Source: UBA1672 sp965263215
GTDB taxonomy: Bacteria; Pseudomonadota; Alphaproteobacteria; Micavibrionales; Micavibrionaceae
NCBI GenBank assembly: GCA_965263215.1
Contig: OZ253663.1
Span: 1,984,001 to 2,048,000 of the forward strand
Length of the DNA: 64,000 nt
Direction of reading: 5' to 3'
A program made the translations under genes and the position numbers. The notes under the pieces are model-generated. The model had not been told where the DNA came from, made no database searches, and saw only the letters and a list, made by a program, of their open reading frames with translations. Positions 53,785-63,232 of this stretch are shown in pieces. How positions within the stretch are numbered: the first letter of the stretch is position 1; each line of letters begins with the position of its first letter.

Positions 53785-54197
53785 CACGGCGTATTCTCAT
53801 ATTGTTGGGCATGTCATATGCTTTATTTGTATTTGCAAGCTCCCCTTCCTATGCCGAAGAGACGCCCATCAACAAAACCTCGGAACCCTGTTTAGGCGCA
53901 GCAAAGTCCGATGATGCAATGCTGAGCTGTATGGAAGGAATATTCTCTACGTTAGAAGCCAAACGCATCATTCTTGAGGACACCGCAGAGCAACGCCATT
54001 TCGACCCGAACAGTACGATTGATTGGGATAGCTTTTATGCAGAGACACTGGAGAACAGCCGCCATTTTTTCGAAGAATACCGCAAGGCCGAATGTACCCG
54101 TAAAGAAATTCTGAGTAGCACGGGGTTTAAATCAAAGTATGAAAAGCTCACTTGTGAAATCCGCATGACCAAAGACCGGATCAACGCGTTGCAGTAA
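53781..54197 (+). CDS. Secreted LprI-like (DUF1311-like) protein, copy 3
   Basis: The 138-residue protein begins at ATG 53781, overlapping the previous stop, with a signal peptide (RILILLGMSYALFVFASSPSYA). The four Cys recur in EPCLGAA, LSCMEG, EYRKAECTR and LTCEIRMTKDRI. Identity among the three copies is low outside Cys and EYRxxEC, so the duplication is old. A terminator hairpin follows directly. Confidence 0.7.
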   Translation: MTRRILILLGMSYALFVFASSPSYAEETPINKTSEPCLGAAKSDDAMLSCMEGIFSTLEAKRIILEDTAEQRHFDPNSTIDWDSFYAETLENSRHFFEEYRKAECTRKEILSSTGFKSKYEKLTCEIRMTKDRINALQ

Positions 54198-54225
54198 AAA
54201 CCCCGCCTGAAACCGGACGGGGTTT
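54198..54225. terminator. Terminator between the LprI-like array and odhB
   Basis: AAACCCCG (54198-54205) pairs with CGGGGTTT (54218-54225). Read either way it ends in a T-rich or A-rich tract, so it may serve both the LprI-like array (plus) and odhB (minus). Confidence 0.65.
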
Positions 54226-54253
54226 ATAAATTTCTTTAATTGATCGTGCTTGC

Positions 54254-55477
54254 CTAGACGTCCAAAAGCAGTCTTTGTGGATCTTCCAAAGCTTGCTTTA
54301 TGCGCACCAAAGAGCTCACCGCTTCACGGCCGTCAACAATGCGGTGGTCATAGCTTTGCGCAAGATACATCATCGGCTTGACCACGACTTCGCCTGTTTT
54401 ATCATCAACCATCGGGCGTTTCTGAATAGAGTGCATCCCAAGAATACCCGATTGCGGCGTGTTCAAAATCGGCGTGGACATGAGAGAGCCAAACACACCA
54501 CCATTGGTAATGGTATATGTGCCGCCTGTCATTTCATCCATGGAAAGCTTACCATCACGGGCGCGTCTGCCAAAATCAACGATTGTTGCTTCAATCTCGG
54601 CCATGCTCTTTTGATCACAATCACGAATAACCGGAACAACCAAGCCTTGCGGCGTAGAAACGGCAACACCGATATTATAGTAATTCTTGTAAACAATCTC
54701 ATCGCCCTGAATTTCCGCATTCACCGCAGGGAATTCTTTAAGCGCCTGAATTGTTGCCTTGATAAAGAATGACATGAAGCCAAGCTTGATACCGTGTTTC
54801 TTCTCGAATATCTCTTTATATTCACCACGAAGAGCCATCACAGGGCCCATATCAACCTCGTTAAATGTCGTCAACATCGCGGCTGTGTCTTGCGCCTCTT
54901 TCAAACGGCGCGCAATAACCTGACGCAGCTTGGACATTTTCACGCGCTCTTCACGTGGCCCTTGATTAGCCGCCGGAGCAGAAGATGCCGCAGCAGGAGC
55001 AGACTTCGCGCCGCCCTGATCAATAAACTTCTGAACATCTTCTTTTGTAATGCGACCGTCTTTTCCACTTGCAGGAATTTGCGAAGCATCAAGACCGTTA
55101 TCACTAATCATCTTGCGAACCGCAGGTGATGTTTTTGCATTATCACTTGGCGCGGCGGCTTTTTCCGCCTTCGCAGCCTTCGCCGGAGCAGCAGCTTCTT
55201 TCTTATCCGCCTTCTTTGCAGGCGCAGAGTCATTTGCAACAGCGCCCTCTTCCAATTCACCCAGAATTGCGCCCACTTCAACATTGTCACCTTCGCCGAC
55301 TACGATTTTTACAATTACGCCGTCTGCCGGTGCGTTAACTTCCAATGTCACCTTATCTGTTTCCAATTCTACGATCGGCTCATCTGCCTTAACCGCTTCA
55401 CCCTCTTTCTTCAGCCATTGCGCTACAGTCGCTTCGGCCACAGATTCACCAAGTGTTGGAACAACGATTTGAGTCAT
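54254..55477 (-). CDS. odhB: 2-oxoglutarate dehydrogenase E2, dihydrolipoyl succinyltransferase
   Basis: The 407-residue E2 core has an N-terminal lipoyl domain (lipoyl-Lys in ETDKVTLEV, about residue 43), an Ala/Lys/Pro linker, the peripheral E3-binding domain (SPAVRKMISDNGLDASQIPASG) and the C-terminal catalytic domain with SYDHRIVDGREAV, holding the active His and Asp. It transfers the succinyl group to CoA. E1 (sucA) and E3 (lpdA) are on the same strand but not adjacent. Confidence 0.96.
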   Translation of the reverse strand: MTQIVVPTLGESVAEATVAQWLKKEGEAVKADEPIVELETDKVTLEVNAPADGVIVKIVVGEGDNVEVGAILGELEEGAVANDSAPAKKADKKEAAAPAKAAKAEKAAAPSDNAKTSPAVRKMISDNGLDASQIPASGKDGRITKEDVQKFIDQGGAKSAPAAASSAPAANQGPREERVKMSKLRQVIARRLKEAQDTAAMLTTFNEVDMGPVMALRGEYKEIFEKKHGIKLGFMSFFIKATIQALKEFPAVNAEIQGDEIVYKNYYNIGVAVSTPQGLVVPVIRDCDQKSMAEIEATIVDFGRRARDGKLSMDEMTGGTYTITNGGVFGSLMSTPILNTPQSGILGMHSIQKRPMVDDKTGEVVVKPMMYLAQSYDHRIVDGREAVSSLVRIKQALEDPQRLLLDV

Positions 55478-55579
55478 AATCTTGTCTCTTTCTTATTAGA
55501 TAAACTTTTTACGCATTCATATATGCACCGAAGAACGCGCAAAAACAAGGGGAATAAGGCGGAAAATCACAAAGTTTGT

Positions 55580-56548
55580 CTAAAAATGTTCCCAGCCGAG
55601 TTTGGAGGAATCGATGTTTAAATCATCCGCATTCGACAAATTTAAATTTAAAGTAGAATCTTTAAAAACACCGATAAGCTGCGGTTTTAAATTTATTTTT
55701 CGTAACTTAGACATTACCAAATCCACATGTTCCGCAGAAATGGCCAGAATCAGCTCATAATCATCGCCGCCTTTGATGGCATCTTCTAGGGTGATTATAT
55801 TTCCTTCTATTGCTCGCCGAACCTCATCTGAGAACCTGATTTTACTGATATCAATATCCGCGCCATGCCCTGAGGTTTGGGCGATATTCATACAATCAGC
55901 TAGTAAACCATCAGATATATCCGCCGCCGCGTTCACGTATTTCCGCATAATATCTTCAAGCCCTAAACGTGGCTGCGGCACACGATAGCGTGCAACGGCA
56001 TTCTTGTATTCTGTTTCATCCAGTCCCCTTTGCAGAACCTTCAAACCGAGCGCCGCATCACCAAGCGCTCCCGTCACGATGATCGCATCGCCTTCTTGCG
56101 CGCCGCCGCGACGAACAGCCTGCCCCTTTGGTACACTGCCCATCGCGGTAATTGAAATAGAGAGTCTATTCCCCTTGATACTGGTCGTATCGCCGCCGGA
56201 GCAATAAATGTTAAACGCCTTGTTATCTGCGTGCAGAGCATCGGAAAACGCCTTCAGCCAATCATCTTGCGGTTTTTCAGGAAAGGCGATGTTGAGTTGA
56301 TAACATAAAGGCGTGGCTGCCATCGCCGCGAGGTCTGATAGATTCACCCGTAAAGCCTTACGTGCGATATTCTCCGGCGCTTCCCCTTCTAAGAAATGAA
56401 TACCTTCATTGAGCGTATCACTGGTCACCACCAATTCATGCCCGTCAGGAATATCGATCACTGCGGCATCGTCTTTTAATCCTGCCGTTCCTTCATTGCC
56501 CATGGTCAAGGGCGCGAAATATTCCTCGATGATCTCAAATTCGCTCAT
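55580..56548 (-). CDS. thiL: Thiamine-monophosphate kinase
   Basis: The 322-residue enzyme phosphorylates thiamine monophosphate to the active diphosphate with ATP. The metal/ATP motifs DDAAVIDIPDG (about residues 25-35) and VVTSDTLNEGIHF are present. ISDGLLADCMNIA, near residue 215, and GGDDYELILAIS complete the AIR-synthase-like fold. Its ATG overlaps the thiD stop by four bases, so the genes are coupled. Confidence 0.93.
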   Translation of the reverse strand: MSEFEIIEEYFAPLTMGNEGTAGLKDDAAVIDIPDGHELVVTSDTLNEGIHFLEGEAPENIARKALRVNLSDLAAMAATPLCYQLNIAFPEKPQDDWLKAFSDALHADNKAFNIYCSGGDTTSIKGNRLSISITAMGSVPKGQAVRRGGAQEGDAIIVTGALGDAALGLKVLQRGLDETEYKNAVARYRVPQPRLGLEDIMRKYVNAAADISDGLLADCMNIAQTSGHGADIDISKIRFSDEVRRAIEGNIITLEDAIKGGDDYELILAISAEHVDLVMSKLRKINLKPQLIGVFKDSTLNLNLSNADDLNIDSSKLGWEHF

Positions 56549-57336
56549 CTTCCACCTCCGCGTGCATGGTAAACAGGACCGTGACCGTTGCCGACATTAA
56601 GCTCATCGGCATGTTTTAAGGCCTTGGTCAGATACGCTTTGGCGTTGCTGCATGCTTCTTCCAACACTTGCCCTTTGGCTAGATTAGCGGCGATTGCAGA
56701 GGACAGCGTGCATCCTGTGCCATGGGTGTTTTCGGTGTCCACCCGCATGGCCTCAAATGTTGTCACGCCTTTTGCGGTGGCTAAGACATCTTGCGCAATC
56801 TCGCTTTTCAAATGTCCGCCTTTCAGGAACACGGCCTTCGCGCCAAGCTCTAGTAAGCCTTGCGCGGCCTTTTCCATATCCAATACGGCCTTACGCGATA
56901 GCTTCTCTGCCTCGGGAATGTTCGGCGTAATCACGTCGACAAACGGGATTAAATGTTCTTTCATCGCATCAACCGCATCGGGGGCGATCAACGGATCACC
57001 ACTGGTGGCAACCATGACAGGGTCCAAGATAATGTTTTTTACATTATAAAGCTTCAGAACGCGCGCGACCGACTCGATGATATCCGCCCGCGCCAACATC
57101 CCCAACTTCACGGCATCGACGGATATATCATCCAATATCGCGCGAATTTGATCTTCAACAAATAACGCAGGAATATCGTAAACCGCATGCACGCCGTTTG
57201 TGTTTTGCGCTGTCAACGCGGCAATCGCCGCCATGCCATATACATTATGCGCGCAGAATGTTTTTAAATCGGCCTGAATGCCTGCGCCGCCCGATGGATC
57301 GGAACCTGCGATACTAAGCACATTGGGCATGCTCAT
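56545..57336 (-). CDS. thiD: Hydroxymethylpyrimidine (phosphate) kinase
   Basis: The 263-residue ribokinase-fold enzyme phosphorylates HMP and HMP-P. The substrate loop GSDPSGGAGIQADLKTF is at about residues 10-26. Conserved segments include NTNGVHAVYDIP, FLKGGHLK and the anion-hole/catalytic HGTGCTLSSAIAANLAKG near residue 210. Its 5' end overlaps the thiE 3' end by 23 bases. Confidence 0.93.
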   Translation of the reverse strand: MSMPNVLSIAGSDPSGGAGIQADLKTFCAHNVYGMAAIAALTAQNTNGVHAVYDIPALFVEDQIRAILDDISVDAVKLGMLARADIIESVARVLKLYNVKNIILDPVMVATSGDPLIAPDAVDAMKEHLIPFVDVITPNIPEAEKLSRKAVLDMEKAAQGLLELGAKAVFLKGGHLKSEIAQDVLATAKGVTTFEAMRVDTENTHGTGCTLSSAIAANLAKGQVLEEACSNAKAYLTKALKHADELNVGNGHGPVYHARGGGR

Positions 57337-57967
57337 GGCGCGCTCCTTCTACGGCAGTTACGAAATCACGTACAGCGCGCTCAACATCGTCAGCGGCAGT
57401 AACGGCGCGCATCATGGCAACACCATCTGCGCCCGCCTTTATAACGGCGGCGGCGTTATCGGGCGTGATGCCGCCAATACCAACGACAGGCACAGGCGAA
57501 TCTTTAGCCAAAGTGGTAAATCCTTCCGCGCCCAGAACGGCCTTATCAGGTTTTGTCAGGGTCGCGTAAAACGGCCCCGTGCCCACATAATCAATAATCG
57601 ATGAATCGACCGCGTCATAATGTTCATGCGTAAACGCCGTCAGACCGAGAATTTTATCCTTACCGATTATCTCTCTGGCTTGTGCGGCGCTCATATCGCC
57701 TTGCCCGATATGCACACCATCGGCGTTAATTTCTGCCGCCAGTTCAACATGATCATTTATGATGAATGTGACAGAAGAATCGGCTAACGCTTTTTGTATA
57801 ATAAGCGCCTGTTCTTTAACCAAATCTATCGAATCGGCTTTATTGCGCAACTGCACCATTGTCGCTCCACCGCGTATTGCCGCGGCGGCGACATCGCCCA
57901 CAGACCGTCCATGACAGACCGCGGGATCAATGATCACATAAACCGATAAATCAAAGCTACTCTTCAT
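57314..57967 (-). CDS. thiE: Thiamine-phosphate synthase
   Basis: The 217-residue TIM-barrel enzyme joins HMP diphosphate and thiazole phosphate to give thiamine phosphate. Visible motifs are VQLRNK, VHIGQGD, VGTGPFYAT and the phosphate-binding GIGGITPDNA. ATG 57967 is chosen because an upstream in-frame start at 58021 would add 18 residues with no homology. It is first in the thiE-thiD-thiL operon; no TPP riboswitch was seen in the short 135-base region before it. Confidence 0.92.
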   Translation of the reverse strand: MKSSFDLSVYVIIDPAVCHGRSVGDVAAAAIRGGATMVQLRNKADSIDLVKEQALIIQKALADSSVTFIINDHVELAAEINADGVHIGQGDMSAAQAREIIGKDKILGLTAFTHEHYDAVDSSIIDYVGTGPFYATLTKPDKAVLGAEGFTTLAKDSPVPVVGIGGITPDNAAAVIKAGADGVAMMRAVTAADDVERAVRDFVTAVEGARHEHAQCA

Positions 57968-58102
57968 AAACCGCACAGTGCAGAGTGCGCGCGCCCAAGT
58001 CAAGACAAAGCTAAAATACACATTTTACGTAATTTACTTGCATTTTTAGTGCTTTTCACCTTATATTTCTTCCCATAATAAAAAAATACAGGGGTAGATA
58101 CT

Positions 58103-58513
58103 ATGTGCGCGGAAATCGTTGACCGTGACTTTACGGGAACCACAATTAAAAAACCGATGGAAAAAATGCGTGCCCATGCCATTATCAGGGCTGCGGATGA
58201 TCCGTCAGGTCTGAGTATGATTAATTTCAACATCACCCCTTTTCTTCTATCGTCCAGAAAACAAGATGCGTTTTTTATTCTGGGCCTTTGGGCAACCGAG
58301 CCTGTAAGACGTGCGCCCGGTAAATTCGTGCGTTTTCCCGAGGCTGGAAAAGATGCGCTCATCACACGCACAAATGCGCTCATGAAGAACTTATTGCGCC
58401 GCGAAGATGTCAAAGAAACATTCGTAGAAGAAGCCAAAATTCACATTTTCGAGATGATCGAACATGAAATAAACTATATGCGCGGCGAACACGAACTCCA
58501 TAAAAGTGCCTGA
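58103..58513 (+). CDS. Uncharacterised protein, paralogue 1 of a DFTGT pair
   Basis: The 136-residue protein has no signal peptide or membrane segment. It shares with the next gene the blocks RDFTGT, MRAxAxI, INFNIxxF, LWAxEPVxRxPxKF and PEAG, then a helical C-terminus (ETFVEEAKIHIFEMIEHEI). No known family or catalytic motif is recognised. It is single between thiE (divergent) and its paralogue, which starts about 150 bases downstream. Confidence 0.65.
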   Translation: MCAEIVDRDFTGTTIKKPMEKMRAHAIIRAADDPSGLSMINFNITPFLLSSRKQDAFFILGLWATEPVRRAPGKFVRFPEAGKDALITRTNALMKNLLRREDVKETFVEEAKIHIFEMIEHEINYMRGEHELHKSA

Positions 58514-58664
58514 TTTCAGCCAAAATAGATAAAATTTTAGATAAATTTTACTTTGTTAACCTTTTTTTTATCCTTCGAGCGTTAAATGGGATCATAAGTT
58601 GTTCCTGACTTATTCTCACTGCGTTTCTTCTGCGTTCTTTTTCAAAAGATTTATCGAGGCTACT

Positions 58665-59081
58665 ATGAATATGGCATTATATGCTCGTGATTTCACGGGT
58701 ACAAACATCAAGACTCCGTTCGACCAAATGCGTGCCAATGCAATGATTAATGCGCGGCACGATACAAGAGGCATGAGCATTATCAACTTCAACATTAATG
58801 CGTTTATGCAACAGGCAAAACATGAGGATATCTATCATATTCTGAGCCTTTGGGCCGTTGAGCCGGTAAAGCGCTCTCCTACGAAGTTCAGAAAACACCC
58901 CGAAGCCGGAGAAAGAGCGCTCTATAAACGCGCCGAGGCTTTGAAAGAAAATATATATAAAGCGCCGCATATCCCCGATTGGCTCGCCGACACTGCCATC
59001 GACTATATGTATGCGGAAATTGCACAAGAGATGAAAGCTCTTCGCCCGAATTTAAATAAGTCTCATAAAAAAACTGCGTAA
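58665..59081 (+). CDS. Uncharacterised protein, paralogue 2 of a DFTGT pair
   Basis: The 138-residue protein aligns end to end with the preceding one; the most similar part is LYARDFTGTNIKTPFDQMRA and SLWAVEPVKRSPTKFRKHPE. ATG 58665 is chosen because GAGG lies 6 bases before it; an upstream frame to 58599 lacks a site. A strong terminator follows, so it ends its transcript. The C-terminal tail is basic (LNKSHKKTA). Function unknown. Confidence 0.68.
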   Translation: MNMALYARDFTGTNIKTPFDQMRANAMINARHDTRGMSIINFNINAFMQQAKHEDIYHILSLWAVEPVKRSPTKFRKHPEAGERALYKRAEALKENIYKAPHIPDWLADTAIDYMYAEIAQEMKALRPNLNKSHKKTA

Positions 59082-59102
59082 ATTGGGCTGAGCAAAATAG
59101 GA

Positions 59103-59135
59103 AAAGGTGCTTTCGTGGGGGAAGCACCTTTTTTT
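59103..59135 (+). terminator. Strong intrinsic terminator
   Basis: AAAGGTGCTT pairs perfectly with AAGCACCTTT around a nine-base loop and is followed by a T-run. It ends the DFTGT pair and separates it from the DUF389 gene. Confidence 0.9.
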
Positions 59136-59206
59136 ATGTTTGCGGTTTTCGTCTTCCCTATTTACGTGCACAATAACCCCCTTGTGATAACGAACGATAA
59201 AAATCA

Positions 59207-60202
59207 ATGGCCTTAAGACAATTAACATTACTGGTTTCAGATGAAGATAGTGACATCCAAAAATCATTAGAAAATGAAAAAGGTATTGTTCAATATTGGA
59301 CAGGCCCGAAATTAAAAGGTCAACCCAGAGAAATTAAAATCCTCGCCTCATCCGAGGACATGCAAGAGCTTGTAGATAAATTACAACGCCAATGCAGCAA
59401 AGAAAAAGACTGGCGTATGGTGATCACGCCCGTCGAAACGACAATCCCGCGTTACGAAGAAAAAGAAGAACAAGCCGCTAAAGATAAGAAAACATACGGG
59501 AAAATGACCCGCGAAGCATTGTACGATCAGATCCTCAAAGGCACAGAGACAAATGCGGACTTCATGATTCTTGTGGTTCTTTCAACAATTGTGGCCGCCA
59601 TTGGCTTGATTACCAATAATGTCGCCGTGATCATCGGTGCGATGGTGATCGCGCCCCTACTCGGCCCGAATTTAGCCCTCAGCTTAGGGGTAACGTTGGG
59701 GGATCGCGATATGATCCTAAAAGCCTTACAGGCCAATACGGTTGGGGTTGGCTTAACCCTGATGATCAGTATTATTTTTGCCCTGTTCATTCCCTATGAC
59801 AGTTATTCTGGCGGGCATGAATATCTATCACGAACCGTCGTCGGGTATGGCGGCATTATTCTGGCGATGGCTTCCGGCGCGGCGGCGGCACTCTCATTAA
59901 CGGCGGGTATTTCCAGTGCCATGGTTGGCGTTATGGTCGCGGTGGCTTTGATGCCGCCCGCAGTTGTAGTTGGCCTATCCCTAGGCGCAGGTGCATATGA
60001 CCACGCCTATGGCGCTACATTAATGCTCGCCATGAATGTGATCAGCATTAACATATCAACCAAGGTCGTTTTTACATTAAAAGGAATTCGTCCGCGCACA
60101 TGGTACCAACGCAAAAAATCAAAGCAATCACTTAAGATAAGCGGCATATTCTGGGGAATATTACTGCTTATCCTGATGATTTTGATCTATTTATCACATT
60201 AA
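59207..60202 (+). CDS. DUF389 (TIGR00341) membrane protein
   Basis: The 331-residue protein has a soluble N-terminal domain of about 115 residues and then a DUF389 membrane region with six or so helices. The family signature IGLITNNVAVIIGAMVIAPLLGPNLA begins near residue 138, and GISSAMVGVMVAVALMPPAVVVGL is the second conserved block. The family is thought to be transporter-like; the substrate is unknown. Its stop lies 9 bases from the sucA stop (convergent). Confidence 0.88.
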   Translation: MALRQLTLLVSDEDSDIQKSLENEKGIVQYWTGPKLKGQPREIKILASSEDMQELVDKLQRQCSKEKDWRMVITPVETTIPRYEEKEEQAAKDKKTYGKMTREALYDQILKGTETNADFMILVVLSTIVAAIGLITNNVAVIIGAMVIAPLLGPNLALSLGVTLGDRDMILKALQANTVGVGLTLMISIIFALFIPYDSYSGGHEYLSRTVVGYGGIILAMASGAAAALSLTAGISSAMVGVMVAVALMPPAVVVGLSLGAGAYDHAYGATLMLAMNVISINISTKVVFTLKGIRPRTWYQRKKSKQSLKISGIFWGILLLILMILIYLSH

Positions 60203-60211
60203 GAACGTTAT

Positions 60212-63124
60212 TTATTTCAAACTTAACGCTTCATCAACCAAGGCCGCTTGTTCTGCATGGTGACGAGAGTTAGAGCCCGTCGCAGGTGAAGCCGAAGCCA
60301 CACGCCCGACATATTGCGGACGACCTGCCTTATGCTTGGCAATCGTAAGAGATTCTTCGATCAAGCGGTCAACAAAGTTCCATGCGCCTTGGTTTTCAGG
60401 TTCTTCCTGACACCAGATAACTTCCGCATTTTTATATGGCTTGAGCTCTTTCGCCAATGCATTTGTCGGGAAGGGGTAAACCTGTTCCAGACGAAGGATT
60501 GTAATATCATCAATTTCGCGATCACGGCGCTCTTGCAGTAGGTCATAGTAAACCTTACCGCTACAGAGGATAACGCGCTTGATCTTGTCATCCTTGACCA
60601 GATTATCTTTATCATCATCCCACAAAATACGGTGGAACGTGCTGTCGCCTGTAAACATGTCGATCGGCGAGGTTGCCAGTTTATGACGCAGCAAAGATTT
60701 CGGCGTCATCATGACAAGCGGCTTACGGAAATCACGATGCATCTGACGGCGCAGAACATGGAAATAGTTCGCGGGCGTCGTACAGTTACAAACCTGCCAG
60801 TTATCATCACCGGAAAGTTGCAAGAACCGCTCAAAACGTGCGGATGAGTGTTCCGGCCCCTGTCCTTCATAACCATGCGGCAAGAGCATGACAAGGCCAG
60901 ACATACGAAGCCACTTAGTTTCACCGGAGGCGATAAACTGGTCAATCATGACCTGCGCGCCATTGGCAAAATCACCAAATTGTGCTTCCCAGATGGTCAG
61001 GGTTTTAGGGTCAGCAAGCGAATAACCATATTCAAACCCAAGCACAGCCATTTCGGATAACGGGCTGTCATGTGCTTCAAATTTTGGTTGATCGTCTTTT
61101 ATGTGCTGAAGTGCGATATGTTTCTTTTCATTTTCCTGATCATACCAGATCGCATGACGGTGTGAGAACGTACCGCGGCCAACATCCTGACCTGACAAAC
61201 GTACAGCGTATCCATCATCAAGCAACGTTCCAAAGGCGAGCCCTTCTGCCGTCGCCCAGTCAAAGCCTTCACCGGTTTTGAGCATCTTATCTTTTGCATC
61301 CAAAACGCGCATAAGCTTTTTGTTGACGTTAAAGCCATCAGGAACATTGGTGATAACCTTACCAATACGCTTTAGATCTTTTTCTTTTACTGCAGTATTG
61401 CCGCGGCGATCATCCCCATAGGCAACCTTCATATCTGACCAAACCCCTTCAAGGTAGTCGGCAGAATTAGGCTTGTAACTCTCAACTGCATCAAAGGCTT
61501 CATCCAAAATCGCGTTGAAATCATCATAGATTTTATCTGTTTCTTCCTCGCTCAATGCGCCTTCGGCGACCAACTGCTCTGCGTATTTTGTGCGGGTTGT
61601 TTTCTGTTTTGCGATTTTTTTATACATCAATGGCTGTGTGAATGCAGGCTCATCACCTTCATTATGACCGTAACGGCGATAACAGAAGATATCGATAACA
61701 ACATCCTTTTTGAATTTCTGACGGAATTCAGTGGCAATGCGTGTGACATGCACGACGGCCTCCGGATCATCACCATTCACATGGAAAATCGGTGCATCCA
61801 ACATCTTCGCAACGTCCGTACAATACGGGCCGGAGCGCGAAAATTTCGGCATGGTTGTAAAGCCAATCTGGTTGTTAATCACGATATGGACCGTTCCACC
61901 AACGCGGTAACCGGGTAATTCAGAAATCATGAATGTTTCGGCAATAATCCCCTGCCCCGCGAACGCCGCATCACCATGCAATAACAATGGCAACACCTGT
62001 TCCGCGTCAAAATCGTCACGCTGCACTTGCTTGGCGCGCACTTTACCGACCACAACCGGATCAACGAATTCAAGGTGAGACGGGTTGGCCGTCAATGAGA
62101 GGTGAATTTCGTTGCCATCAAAATTGCGATCACTGGATGTACCCAAATGGTACTTCACATCACCGGAACCCAGCACATCATCAGGCGTGGATGATTGCCC
62201 CTGAAATTCGGCAAACATGGTCGTAAATGGCTTACCCATTACATTCGCAAGCACGTTCAAACGCCCGCGGTGTGCCATACCAATAACAATTTCCTTAAGG
62301 CCAAGCTGACCACCGCGTTTCATAATTTGTTCAATCGCAGGGATAAGAGCTTCACCGCCATCAACACCAAAACGCTTGGTGCCTGTGTGCTTCTTCTGCA
62401 AATAATGTTCAAACCCTTCGGCTGCGGTCAAACGCTCAAGAATCGCGCGCTTCCCTTCTGGCGTAAATTCAGTTTTATTGCCCTGACCTTCGATGCGCTC
62501 TTGGATCCATCCGCGCTGCTCTGGGTCACTTAGGTGCATGTATTCAATGCCGATTGTGCCTGAATAAACCTCTTTCAAAACGGCGGCGATTTCACGCAAG
62601 CTCGCATATTCCAGACCAAGCATACCATTCAGGAAAATCTTATGATCATAATCCCCATCGGTAAAACCGTAATGCTCCGGGTGAAGCTCCGGGTGATCAC
62701 CAACTTGCTTCATATCCAAAGGATCAAGATTGGCAAGATAATGCCCACGAAAACGATAAGCACGAATGAGCATAAGTGCGCGAATTGAATCTTTAGCAGC
62801 CTTCTGAACATCTGCCGCACTCGCACTTCCGCCCTTATTCTTTCTGCGGTCGTTTGCGGCCTCTGCGTCTGCAATCAGACCATCGGCAGGCGCTATGGCT
62901 GCACTACCGAAGCTACGTTTGTCTTTGGCATTTTCATCAGGTGTCCAACTGGCACCACCAAGCTCTTTCAAAAACGCCGCTTCGGAGTCGTTCAATTCGC
63001 CGAAGAAGCCTTTCCAGCTTTGATCGACGTTGTTCGGGTTGCGCAAGTATTGCGTGTATAAATGCGCAATATATTCCGCGTTTACACCACTAAGAAATGT
63101 TTGGTCCTGATTTGCCTGAGACAT
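60212..63124 (-). CDS. sucA: 2-oxoglutarate dehydrogenase E1 component
   Basis: The 970-residue thiamine-diphosphate enzyme decarboxylates 2-oxoglutarate and passes the succinyl unit to OdhB. It has the N-terminal FLSGVNAEYIAHLYTQY segment that binds E2, IVIGMAHRGRLNVLANVMGK, FHVNGDDPEAV and the TPP/metal region; LLPHGYEGQGPEHSSAR and WCQEEPENQGAW complete the C-terminal half. AAGGCG lies 9 bases before the ATG. odhB is about 4.7 kb away rather than adjacent. Confidence 0.97.
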   Translation of the reverse strand: MSQANQDQTFLSGVNAEYIAHLYTQYLRNPNNVDQSWKGFFGELNDSEAAFLKELGGASWTPDENAKDKRSFGSAAIAPADGLIADAEAANDRRKNKGGSASAADVQKAAKDSIRALMLIRAYRFRGHYLANLDPLDMKQVGDHPELHPEHYGFTDGDYDHKIFLNGMLGLEYASLREIAAVLKEVYSGTIGIEYMHLSDPEQRGWIQERIEGQGNKTEFTPEGKRAILERLTAAEGFEHYLQKKHTGTKRFGVDGGEALIPAIEQIMKRGGQLGLKEIVIGMAHRGRLNVLANVMGKPFTTMFAEFQGQSSTPDDVLGSGDVKYHLGTSSDRNFDGNEIHLSLTANPSHLEFVDPVVVGKVRAKQVQRDDFDAEQVLPLLLHGDAAFAGQGIIAETFMISELPGYRVGGTVHIVINNQIGFTTMPKFSRSGPYCTDVAKMLDAPIFHVNGDDPEAVVHVTRIATEFRQKFKKDVVIDIFCYRRYGHNEGDEPAFTQPLMYKKIAKQKTTRTKYAEQLVAEGALSEEETDKIYDDFNAILDEAFDAVESYKPNSADYLEGVWSDMKVAYGDDRRGNTAVKEKDLKRIGKVITNVPDGFNVNKKLMRVLDAKDKMLKTGEGFDWATAEGLAFGTLLDDGYAVRLSGQDVGRGTFSHRHAIWYDQENEKKHIALQHIKDDQPKFEAHDSPLSEMAVLGFEYGYSLADPKTLTIWEAQFGDFANGAQVMIDQFIASGETKWLRMSGLVMLLPHGYEGQGPEHSSARFERFLQLSGDDNWQVCNCTTPANYFHVLRRQMHRDFRKPLVMMTPKSLLRHKLATSPIDMFTGDSTFHRILWDDDKDNLVKDDKIKRVILCSGKVYYDLLQERRDREIDDITILRLEQVYPFPTNALAKELKPYKNAEVIWCQEEPENQGAWNFVDRLIEESLTIAKHKAGRPQYVGRVASASPATGSNSRHHAEQAALVDEALSLK

Positions 63125-63232
63125 AAGTATTCGCCTTCGTTTTTATCACTTTTAATATATGCGAGAATAGATTTAGCGCACCTGCGTGCAGGATTCAACA
63201 TAAACGCGCCAAATCCTGCAATATAAGGTGGT

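Noticed and set aside
54275..55129. Long plus-strand frames opposite odhB
   Set aside because: Shadow frames of a conserved E2 gene, with low-complexity composition from the Ala/Lys linker.
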